Of a stretch of DNA of 64,000 bases, positions 1-8,886 are shown one piece after another. The notes beneath the pieces were generated by a model, which saw nothing but the letters and a program-made list of their open reading frames with translations, did not search any database and was not told the DNA's origin. Source of the DNA: Humulus lupulus. Lineage: Eukaryota > Streptophyta > Magnoliopsida > Rosales > Cannabaceae. Positions within the stretch are counted from its first letter, which is position 1. Every line of letters begins with the position of its first letter. Position numbers and translations under genes: made by a program. The stretch lies in the NCBI RefSeq assembly GCF_963169125.1, contig NC_084795.1, positions 193,476,214 through 193,540,213 on the forward strand. Direction: 5' to 3'.

Positions 1-123
1 TAGACAGGAGAGGCGAAGCCTTTCTATCCATCCGCGAGCTCTGGTCACCCTCCGTGAAAGACATCGATAATTCTGCTTCCCCGAGGTCATCAATCTAAAC
101 GCTATCCGGAAATCTGGATAACA
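1..123 (-). repeat. Tat-A 3' LTR, terminal 123 bases
   Basis: These bases are identical to 13659-13781 of the right LTR and end at the same ATAACA terminus. The full LTR is 887 bp (from the right copy), so about 764 bp lie outside the window. Confidence 0.95.
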
Positions 124-137
124 TTTACCCCCCAAGG
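124..137 (-). other. Tat-A polypurine tract (plus-strand primer)
   Basis: Read on the minus strand this is CCTTGGGGGGTAAA, directly against the 3' LTR terminus, the expected place for the purine run that primes plus-strand DNA synthesis. A close copy of the motif recurs at 6367-6379. Confidence 0.85.
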
Positions 138-575
138 TCGCGGAGCTTTGAGAGATCCGGGAGCTTGTACAATCGGTTTCTTAGACTAGGCGAGGGGGCA
201 CCTTCTGTGTTCCCGGAAGGGTTCCTTTTTCCCGCCTGAGTATAAGTATGAAAGAGAAAAAGGAATTTCTTCTGTTTGAGATCAAGTACTCAAGTGCGGC
301 AAGGATCACGTGTCATTCTGGGAATGGTTCTGCGACCAAGACGTGTGCGTGAGGCGGCTGGTTGAGGATGCGTGCGTCAGTTATCTGACTATTTGACGGT
401 TTTTAATGGTACTCAGGGCCCGAGGTGGTGTAATGAGGGGAAATAAATACTTTATTCCCATCCGAGGAGTCATAAATAGGATCATCGCTTCCTCTCCAGC
501 CGTTGGATCTGACGCACATGGAATGGGAAGATCGGGACCGTCCACTCGAGGAATTCGAAACGGCTTCTTCCCTGC
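138..575 (+). promoter_or_regulatory. Upstream region of the Tat-A antisense gene
   Basis: No coding sequence is recognised here. It lies between the polypurine tract and the TATA box at 576 and is the likely promoter of the plus-strand gene. An open frame from 406 runs through it, but that frame crosses the inferred exon 1 and introns and shows no family signature. Confidence 0.4.
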
Positions 576-583
576 TATAAAAA
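576..583 (+). promoter_or_regulatory. TATA box of the antisense gene
   Basis: TATAAAAA lies in a C-rich context and is followed about 25-35 bases later by a pyrimidine-rich stretch suited to transcription start (about 605-615). It is inside the element and outside the LTR, so the antisense gene would have a promoter of its own. Confidence 0.6.
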
Positions 584-709
584 CGAGGGAAAGGACCTTT
601 CTCCCTCTTTACGCTTTCAGACTCTCCATCTTTAGGATTTTCAGATTTCCAAACCTTCGAACTCTCAGGCTTCCCAGCTTACGTTCCTCCGAACTTGCCA
701 TTTCTTTTG

Positions 710-795
710 GTAAGTGTCTGGAAACTTTTCTTTTTGATTTGGCAGTGGGTTTATTCCCCGAAGTTCCTGGTTTGAATCGCCGTTCATCTTTGCAG
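710..795 (+). other. Intron 1 of antisense gene
   Basis: Donor G|GTAAGTG after 709 and acceptor TTTGCAG ending at 795. It lies in the 5' leader. Confidence 0.55.
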
Positions 796-865
796 CTTTT
801 ACTTCTCGCGATCGTGCTGTGCAGTGATCCAGTTACTCCTTCAACCTCCACCTACCCGAATATCA

Positions 866-1318
866 GTAAGTATTTCTACTTTGCTCTTTCCTCCCAAACC
901 TTAGGTTGTTGGTAGTTGTTAGAGTAGAGGTTTCTGCCATTATTGCTTATGTGCATGTGTGAATAGGGCTTTGGTAGGCATGTGATTGATTGTGAGTCGA
1001 TAAGTAGCCTTTTCTGCATGTTTTGGCGATTTGCGTTTGGAAAGTCGTCCCTTGTTTTGCTGTTTTAGGGCATAAGCATGAACGCCTTTAGGGTGTCTTT
1101 CTCTGGAAAAACACTTCTTTTGGTGGGCTTAGGCTCGGGGTCTGAGTCTGGTTCCTTGCTGTCCTTCGGGTGGCATGGTGCCAATCCCTCGGCAAGCTCG
1201 GTGGGAGCCTCTCCAAGCAGTTTTCGGGGAGGGTCTCCCCGACGCCTTTGATACCACTAGGGTATGACAAGGGTGCTGACTGCTTAGAGTGTTTTCTTCT
1301 TTCTTTTCTTTTGTCCAG
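866..1318 (+). other. Intron 2 of antisense gene; splicing creates the start codon
   Basis: Donor CA|GTAAGTA after 865 and acceptor TTGTCCAG ending at 1318, behind a T-rich tract. Exon 2 ends in A and exon 3 begins TG, so splicing makes an ATG in frame with the long reading frame. No ATG precedes it in that frame in the inferred exons 1-2. Confidence 0.55.
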
Positions 1319-1999
1319 TGACGAACATTTTGAAGGAACAACTCCTTGCTGCGGGGGAGGCTGAATCTGCCCAAGAGAAGGGCTCTCCTATCGCTGGTGG
1401 AAAGGGGAAAGGAAAGGCGAAAGCGGTCGCGGCTAGCCCACCAACCTCCAATAGTTCCATCTGGGAGATGGACCAAAAACCGAACCTTTTCAGGAATTAT
1501 GGCATGCTGGAGCTGTATTCCTCTGAGGCAGGCCTGAAGAACATCCCAGGTCTGATGTGGCACCGTCTGTCGGTGCTGGGCGAGTCAGCTAGCCAGAGCC
1601 ACGAGGGCTTTGGTGCCTAGAGCTGGGCACACATAGTGTGCGGAGCGCACTTGCCCCTAAGGAGTTACTTCGCCAATTTCTGTGTGAAGGCGGGGATTGC
1701 CCCCTTCCAGTTAATTCCTCCCAGCTACAAGCTCTTAGCGGGGTGGTTCATCTTTTGCAAGTCCCGGAGACTGGAAGCTCCTACCCCGGAGGAGGTGCTG
1801 TACTTTTATGGGTTGAAGTCTCAGCCTATGAGGGGTCACTCAGACAAGGTGGGGTTTTACAGGCTAGAAAGGCACCCGGATGTGATGTGCCCCACTTGTC
1901 ATACCGCGAGGGTTCCAGACCTCCGGGAATACTGGTTCCTGACGACTGGCTTCCCGCTGAAGAGGGTGCCAGCTCTATCTTTGGACTTCAAAATCCCTG

Positions 2000-2092
2000 G
2001 TAAGTGTTTCCTCTTTTCCTTTTCAACTTTGTTTCTTTGTGTTTGATTTGCCTTTTGGGAGGATCTCTAACGCTTGTATTTGATTTTTGCAG
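2000..2092 (+). other. Intron 3 of antisense gene (phase 1)
   Basis: Donor CTG|GTAAGTG after 1999 and acceptor TTTTTGCAG ending at 2092. The downstream frame resumes after one base of the split codon. The Tat-B antisense gene has an intron of the same phase at the matching place (35514-35599). Confidence 0.75.
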
Positions 2093-2776
2093 AAGTCGTT
2101 CCGCGGACACCTCGCTGCGCGGAGATGATAAGGAGGTCCAAGTTCTACGAAGGGCTTTCTGAGGAAGAGTTGAGAGTGGAGGGACTTGTGACCTCCGAAT
2201 CGTTGAGGGAGTATGGGTTACTCGCCTCCTTCCAAAATATCGAGCCAGTAAGTGGTAGGGGGCAGACTCAGGTGTCGGCTGACATCCGGGAGCAGATTGC
2301 CCTGGAGCTGTCTAAGGTGATCACCCAAGCCGCTCGGGACGAAAATACTCTATCTCCTAGTTGGGCGGAGAGGTTCCCCGACCCCCAGCCGGAGGGAGAG
2401 GAGATCGAGGCTCGCCACGCCGCGGCTTACCCTAATGAAGGGGCTCCGGGGGCTAGTTCCTCCGGGAGAGGTAAGACTAGTTTTCGATTGATCCACACCC
2501 CCACCCTGTCTGAAGTTACCCAAACCTCTCAGATGGGGTTTGATCCTCGTTTCCTTAGGCTAGATCCGTGTAGGATACCTTTCGACAGGTACTGTGATAG
2601 GGTAGATGAGCTCCTCTGGTGTCTGAGTGATGGTAGTCTGCCAGAAGGTGTCATCATGGTTGACCCTTCTTCTCTCAGCATGTTCTTCCCGGACTTCAAG
2701 GAGTACGGGAGCTTCCTGGAGCAGGAAGCGATGTTTTGTTTTGCTCGGGGAAGGCCATCCACGTTTCTCGTGCATG

Positions 2777-2927
2777 GTCGTCCCTTTCAAACTTTTCTTT
2801 TTCTTGTTTCTTGTTCCCTGCTGGCGGGCTTGCTTGTACTTTTATGTTGCTGATTGTCTTGTCTTTCGCTTATCTTCTTTCTCATTTCTTGTTGGTTCGT
2901 TAACCTTGCTTTGTACGTTTCTTGCAG
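2777..2927 (+). other. Intron 4 of antisense gene (phase 1)
   Basis: Acceptor TTCTTGCAG ends at 2927 after a T-rich stretch. The only donor that keeps frame is ATG|GTCGTC after 2776, a weak match. The frame changes between the two sides, so a splice is required to join them. Confidence 0.6.
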
Positions 2928-3267
2928 AGTATCCCGAAGCCAAGATGTTGGGGAGGGTTACTTTGCTTATTAAGAAGGCTGCCACCAGCCAAGACCCGCC
3001 CACGGGGAAAGGACGGAAGACCAAGGCTGGTAGGGGAGGTAAGGTTGCCTCCCCCAAGAAGACAAGTGGCGAGGCGCAAGCGTCTCCGAGGGTAGAGAAG
3101 TCCCCTGCTGAAGGGCCTTCCGAGACTATGATGGTCTCGAGTAGCAGTAGCGACGGGGAAGGGCTTGTGTTCCCCGTGAGGACAACTGGGGTGAGCAAGC
3201 GTCCCGGAGAAGATGCTGAGGGTGCTAAGAACAAACGCCTTAGACACTCTTCTCCCGGTCGAAGGCA

Positions 3268-3423
3268 ACAACAACAGCAACGACAGCAATCACAACTACA
3301 ACAACAGCAGCAACAGGAACAAGAGAGACAATCACCAACGCCGCAGCAGCAGCAACAGCAACATCCAAACCAGCAGCAGCAACAAGGGCAATTACTTCTG
3401 CTACCGCAGCAGCAAAAGCAACA
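3268..3423 (+). repeat. CAA/CAG repeat encoding polyglutamine
   Basis: An interrupted CAA/CAG tract inside exon 5 of the antisense gene gives runs of glutamine with a few S, L, E and P residues. Mixed codons make simple slippage less recent than in a pure repeat. Confidence 0.9.
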
Positions 3424-3910
3424 GACCGGGGCCTTAATACCCCGGCTGCCTCCTCCTCCAGCCCAAAGGGGGTCCACCCTTCCGGGGTCTCCGTCTTCTC
3501 AGACAACCAATCTTCCCCTGCCTGGCCTGAAGTTCCACTTTCCGCGGAAGCCGACCAGTTTTCCCGCTGCCCTCCTGGAGGGTGTAAGACGGGCCGATAG
3601 TTTTTTGAAGAGGCGGCTAGAGGCGGAGAAGGCCGTTACTCAGGGAAGGGCAGATAACTTGTCTGCCGTGAAGAGGGCTGAGCTGGCCGAGGGGGTGAGA
3701 TCTCCTCACCCGGCCGGAGCGGTTCTGGATGGTCCAGCCTTGGAGAAGAGGCTGGTGCCTAGGCTCGGACGTGCATTGGCGCCGTTCGGAGCTGAGATGA
3801 TGGAGGACATGGCCCTGAGCTTATGCGAGCTCAATTCTGAGAAATGGGCCATCAGCAGCAGCAAGGATCCGCTGTTGCTGACACACGCTGTGAAGCAGCA
3901 ACTGTCCGGG

Positions 3911-4000
3911 GTAAGCCGTCAGTTGTTATTATTTTTTTTTTTTTTGGGACCACCTGTCTTTTGGTCCTGCTTTAGCTCATTCTGTTGTCTTTCCTTGCAG
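3911..4000 (+). other. Intron 5 of antisense gene (phase 0, 90 nt)
   Basis: Donor GGG|GTAAGCC after 3910, a T-run of about 15, and acceptor CCTTGCAG ending at 4000. The length is divisible by three and there is no stop, so an unspliced frame reads through it. It lies directly before the coiled-coil exon, as does the phase 0 intron of Tat-B. Confidence 0.7.
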
Positions 4001-5023
4001 GCCTCTATGATCACGGAACGCTCGTTCCAGGAGGTTGGTGCAGCTCTGGTTCAGCTGGAGGAGAGCCAACTGGCTCGCCAGGCCTTGGAAGCGGAGAAAC
4101 AGAAACTGACCCAACAGGCCTTGGGGGCTTCGGAGAAGATTGATCAGGCCCGGCGCACGGCTGAAGAAGAGGCGGAGAAGAAATATCTTGCCAAATATCA
4201 AGAGTACCGGGCCAAGGCAGAGAATGAGTTTAGACAGCGGTCGGATGGGATTAAGACCGAAAACTCCAAGCTCCGGGAAGAGCTGTCCCAAGCCAAGGTG
4301 GAGAAAGATACCCTGGAAGCCCGCTTGCAATCAAAGAACGATCTCCTCCTTAAGCGGCAAGAGGAATATTCCACTCTTCAGAGTAAGCTGCACGACGAGG
4401 AGCAACTCCATAAGAGGAGCAGGGATCTCGTGTCTATGCTTCAGTTGGGGCTCGCCGAGAAGGATAAAGAGATCGGGGCTTTGCAATTCACTGCCAGGGG
4501 GCATGTGACCGAGAAGCAATCCGTGCTGAACCAAAATAGGGAGCAGCGCAAGGCGATTGATTCTCTTAAGGGGGAGCGAGATGCCTCCAAGGCCGAAATG
4601 GAAAAATTGAGGGCCCAACTAACTGCCGCGGAAGCACAGCTGGCAACCTCCGAGGCGGAGCGGTTGAAGGAGAAGGAGGATGCTGAGGTGATACTGAACA
4701 GGACTATTAATATATCGCATGTGGTCCTCATGCATCAACTCTGGAAAGTGAACCCGGAGGTGTTAGGCTATCTGGGAGACGATGCCGAAGCCATGAGGGA
4801 GAAGCTACTCGTGTGGGATCAGGGCCCAGAGGCGTACGTCCAAACTTATAACATTGACGAACGTGCTGAAGCTCCTGAGGCGGGAGATCCCGGAGAGGCG
4901 GGGACCTCTGAACCTTCTCATGACCAAATCCCTCCTTCCGATGAGCCGACTCCGCCAGCCTCAGCTGAAACAGATGCCCCCGAAGCTGCGGTCGTGGACG
5001 CTGTAGTTACCCCCAATGCTTGA

Positions 5024-5520
5024 AGGGGTTTTATCTTTAATTGTTTTTCATTTTGAGTTTTTCATTGCGGACAATTTTGCCATAATCATAGCTTTCTCCT
5101 TTCTTTTTCTGCCGAGTTCTTTATTTATCTTTGCGCTTAGGGTAGACATTTATACGGTAGAAACTGTTGTAGGGGCGTATGGGGTTTTGGTTCCAACGGC
5201 CAAAACTTATGCACTTCCCAGTTGAAGCTTTAACGGATGATGTCTTTCCCACGTAGTTTCTAGGTTACGAAGGTTTTCTGGTTCCAACGGCCAGGCTCCT
5301 TTCACCGTACTTTATCTTTCCTGAGGCAAATAGCCAATCCCGGGACTTGTAGTTATACTGTTCGCTGGGATTGCTAAGGTGAGTCGTTCCATTGTTTGGA
5401 ACGGGAGTTCTTTTGGTGAGCGTCGCTAGACTTAAGGTTAGATCTTTGCGAAGCAAAACTAACTGTTGTTGCGAACCTCATGGTGGCTGGCTTCAGGGAC
5501 CTGGCATGGAGCCCTGCGAG
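5024..5520. other. Tat-A tail, non-coding, after the antisense gene
   Basis: AT-rich sequence with no protein signature. It begins at the antisense gene stop and leads into the tandem array. Two copies of a short motif, GGTTCCAACGGCCA, occur near 5188 and 5280. I see no clear polyadenylation signal. Confidence 0.5.
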
Positions 5521-6050
5521 GCTAGATCCGCGCGAAGCAAAGCTTTAGAGCGCTCGTGGATCTTCCCATCTTTTGCCTTGCGGGATCCGGAGCTGGAGCA
5601 TGCGAAGCAAAGCTTTACAGCGCTCGCGGATCTTGCCATCTTTTGTCTTGCGGGACCCGGAGCTGGAGCTTGCGAAGCAAAGCTCTTCAGCGCTCGCGGA
5701 TCTTGCCATCTTTTGTCTTGCGGGACCCGGAGCTGGAGCTTGCGAAGCAAAGCTCTTCAGCGCTCGCGGATCTTGCCATCTTTTGTCTTGCGGGACCCGG
5801 AGCTGGAGCTTGCAAAGCAAAGCTCTTCAGCGCTCGCGGATCTGGCCATTTTTTGTCTTGCGGGACCCGGAGCTGGAGCTTGCAAAGCAAAGCTCTTCAG
5901 CGCTCGCGGATCTTGCCATCTTTTGTCTTGCGGGACCCGGAGCTGGAGCTTGCAAAGCAAAGCTCTTCAGCGCTCGCGGATCTTGCCATCTTTCGCCTTG
6001 CGGGACCCGGAGCTGGAGCTTGCGAAGCAAAGCTCTACAGAGCTCGCGGA
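5521..6050. repeat. 70-bp tandem array in the Tat-A tail
   Basis: Seven full 70-bp units begin at 5551, 5621, 5691, 5761, 5831, 5901 and 5971, with partial units on both sides. Units differ by a few bases. Each contains GGAGCTTGCGAAGCAAAGCT or a one-base variant, most of which also occurs in gag at 11282-11302. Tandem arrays in this part of Tat elements are a known feature and a reported source of satellite DNA. Open frames through the array are by-products of the repeat. Confidence 0.95.
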
Positions 6051-6592
6051 GAATTCTGCAAAGGACTTGTCAAGGAGCTGGGGGTGTTTTGGCGTAGCTC
6101 TATGAACGTGCCTCAACCCCTAGTCCCGTCCATCTACACAAGAGATAATTCTCATGATACATAATGGCAGGCATTTCTGTGGCAATTTTCACTTAAGCAC
6201 ATAATGCACATATGACACGTAATGCAAGCATGTTCATGGCAACAAATAAACCTAAGCTTAACAATTAGAGCAAAACAATTTAAAAACTTCAAACACAATG
6301 CTAGCACATAAGTGGTGTTCTGTGTACGTTTTGTTCAAGGGGCCTATGGCTAAGCCTTAGCCATGTATACCCCCCAAGCGAGCGTGGGGTCCGGACGTCT
6401 CCGGACCGCGTGGTCGCTTGTTAAAACGCAGCTTTGAACATAGGGATAAAAAGTGCAGTAAAAGCGGAGTGAATCCCTCCGTGTTTCATTAAAATAGCCT
6501 GCTAGGCGCTAGCTTTACAACAGGGAGGATTATTTCCACATTTTTCACTTTTGTTATTTTCACCAAGGACTTCCGACTGGATGGTCCGGGAC
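6051..6592. other. Tat-A spacer between pol and the tail
   Basis: No gene is seen. It is AT-rich and contains the internal polypurine-like motif at 6367-6379. Confidence 0.6.
6367..6379 (-). other. Internal polypurine tract-like motif
   Basis: Read on the minus strand it is GCTTGGGGGGTAT, sharing CTTGGGGGGTA with the true polypurine tract at 124-137. It lies about 210 bp past the integrase stop codon. Tat-B has the same motif at the same place (32214-32226). Confidence 0.6.
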
Positions 6593-8886
6593 TTACTGGT
6601 AGTAACGGCGGAGGTGCTCCGCGTTCCAGGCGCGCGGGACTTTAGATCCGTCGAGTCTCTTTAAGTGATACGTCCCATGGCCCACTTTTTCTTGGACTTC
6701 GTAGGGGCCTTCCCAGTTGGGTCCGAGGACTCCTACTCCCGGATCCTGCGTAGCAGGAAATACTCTCCGTAGGACAAGGTCCCCAACTTCGAATGCACGG
6801 CTCTGGACTCTCGTGTTAAAGTTTCGGGCTATCTTGCCTTGGTACATTTTTAGTTGGACCTGCGACTGCTCCCGGAGCTCTTCGATCATGTCTAAGGACT
6901 CCTGGAGGAGGGCATGGTTCCGGGTAGGATCGTAGGTGTCTTGCCTGTGAGAGGGGATCATAGCTTCTACTGGGATGACGGCTTCGCAACCGAAGGTCAT
7001 GGAATAAGGCGTGTGCCCCGTCGAAGTTCTCTCTGTTGTGCGATAAGCCCAAAGTACTCGCGGAAGTTCTTCCGGCCAGTGAGCCTTGCAGGCTTGGAGT
7101 TTTTTCTTCAACGTGGTCTTTAATATTTTGTTTACAGCTTCCACTTGTCCATTAGCCTGGGGTCTGGCGACTGCGGAAAAGCTTTTGATAATTCCATACG
7201 AAGCACAGAAGTTCGTGAAGTGTTCACTGTCAAACTGCTTTCCGTTGTCGGACACAATTTTCCGTGGAAGCCCAAAACGACACACTATATTCCTGATGAC
7301 AAAATCCAGTGCTTTTTTAGATGTGACCGTGTTCATAGGTTCAGCTTCAGCCCATTTGGTGAAGTAGTCTACCGCGACTATGGCGTACTTCACTCCACCC
7401 TTTCCAGTGGGGAGGGAACCTACTAGGTCAATGCCCCAAACGGCAAACGGCCAGGGGCTGGTCATTAGGGTAATTTCCGTAGGCGGCGCTCGCGGAACCT
7501 TGGCGTACCTCTGGCACTGCTCACACTTCCTGACATAATCCACACAATCCTTCTTCATGGTGGGCCAGAAGTATCCTTGTCGAAGGATTTTTTTGGAGAG
7601 GCTCAGCCCGGAGGTATGATCGCCACAGAAGCCTCCGTGAATCTCATGGATGATGGTGCTGACTTCGGTTCCGGCAACACACCTAAGGAAGGGTATGGAC
7701 AACCCCCTGCGGTAAAGCTTTCCATCCATAACCACGTATCGGGGAGCTTGATACTGGAGCTTCCTTGCGTCAGCTTTATCGGTGGGGAGTTCTCCGGTGG
7801 TGAGAAATCTGAGGATGGGTCCTATCCAGGAGTGGGAATGGTCGATGATGGCGTTTATCCTTCGCGTCTCAGTACTGGGGGCTTCTAAGTGCCCGATGGG
7901 GACTAAGCCATACTGTTCAATCTCCGGGTCCGTTGCAAGCTTGGCCAGCGTGTCCGCAAGTGAGTTCTGGTCCCGGGGGACCTGGCGGATTTTGTAGCCT
8001 TTGAAATGCTGCAGTAGGTCACGGGAGAGAGACACGTAGGCAGCCATCCTTTCGCCTTTCGTCTGGTATTCCCCGGATATTTGGTTTACCACAAGTAGGG
8101 AGTCGCTGTACACTTCGATTTTTTGGGCTCCGACTTCTCTGGCCAGTCGTAACCCAGCTAACATGGCTTCGTGTTCTGCCTCGTTGTTGGATGCTGGGAA
8201 TGCGAAACGGATGGCGCTCTGGAGCTGATGCCCTTGGGGAGATATTAGGATAACCCCCGCTCCAGCTCCTTTTTCATTTGAGGCTCCGTCTACGTAGACC
8301 TTCCAGGTGGGAAGTTCCGGGACAGGATCTTCTGGGAGGTCATTCATTCCCGAGCACTCCACAATAAAATCCGCGAGAGCTTGACCTTTTATGGAAACAC
8401 GCGGTTGGTAGTGGACGTCGAACTGGCTTAGTTCCATGGCCCACTTAAGCAATCTGCCAGAAGACTCGGGCTTCTGCAGGACTTATCGGAGAGGGTGGTT
8501 GGTGAGTACTTTGATGGTGTGCGCCTGGAAATATGGCCTCAGCTTCCGTGAAGCGATCAGCAAGCAGAGGGAGAGTTTCTCGATCATCGAATATCTGGAC
8601 TCGGCGTCCAATAACCTCTTGCTTACGTAATACACAGGGAGCTGGATACGGCCATCTTCCCGGACGAGAGCGGCACTTACTGCGTGCTCAGTCACAGCTA
8701 GGTATAAGAACAACGCCTCTCCTTCGACCGGCTTGGACAGAATGGGGGCTCGGGTTAAATGTTCTTTGAGGTGTTGGAAGGCCGCTTCGCATTCGGGGGT
8801 CCACTCGAACTTCTTGTTCCCTCGCAGAACATTGAAGAAGGGGATACACTTGTCGGTGGCCTTGGATACGAAGCGACTGAGAGCAG
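6593..8886 (-). pseudogene. Tat-A pol, second part: RNase H, second RNase H, integrase
   Basis: This continues the Tat-A polyprotein after a one-base frameshift near 8889. The first RNase H (about 8480-8715) has lost the usual TDAS start: the strand reads LYLAVTEHA, so the first catalytic aspartate is missing. A C-to-T nonsense (TAA for the CAA seen in Tat-B) ends the frame near 8483. The second RNase H (about 7930-8305) keeps its acidic set in DGASNEKG, NNEAEHEA, SDSLL and DQNSLADT. Integrase follows with an HHCC zinc domain, then the catalytic core with D in GIDLVG, D in SDNGKQF and E in QANGQVEAV. The C-terminal domain ends at 6593. The frame from 8452 to 6593 is uninterrupted (619 codons), so integrase and the second RNase H look intact. 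Confidence 0.9.

Larger units (their letters stand above)
606..5023 (+). pseudogene. Tat-A antisense spliced gene; polyQ and coiled-coil protein, one in-frame stop
   Basis: Multi-exon gene opposite to gag-pol. Inferred exons: about 606-709, 796-865, 1319-1999, 2093-2776, 2928-3910 and 4001-5023. Introns begin GT and end AG; four have the strong donor GTAAG. The spliced frame from the junction ATG at 865/1319 would be about 1,123 codons. The N-terminal half is globular, with a tryptophan- and aromatic-rich core. The middle is basic and serine-rich, followed by a polyglutamine tract (3268-3423). The last exon is a long coiled coil with an acidic, proline-rich tail. A TAG at 1618-1620 interrupts exon 3 where the frame otherwise continues; a TGG-to-TAG change would explain it. 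Antisense extra ORFs at this place are known in Tat elements; their function is unknown. Exon limits are inferred, not shown by RNA. Confidence 0.7.

Noticed and set aside
406..915. A 169-codon frame at the start of the Tat-A tail
   Set aside because: It runs through two good splice donors and an acceptor, with no similarity I recognise; it is better read as promoter, leader exons and intron.
2842..3506. Cysteine-rich and alanine-rich minus-strand frames opposite the polyQ tract
   Set aside because: They are the complement of a CAA/CAG repeat; the plus strand has the introns and the coiled coil.
5392..6164. Overlapping open frames of 170-237 codons through the 70-bp array
   Set aside because: A stop-free 70-bp unit read in three frames gives such frames automatically; repeated peptide units follow the DNA period.
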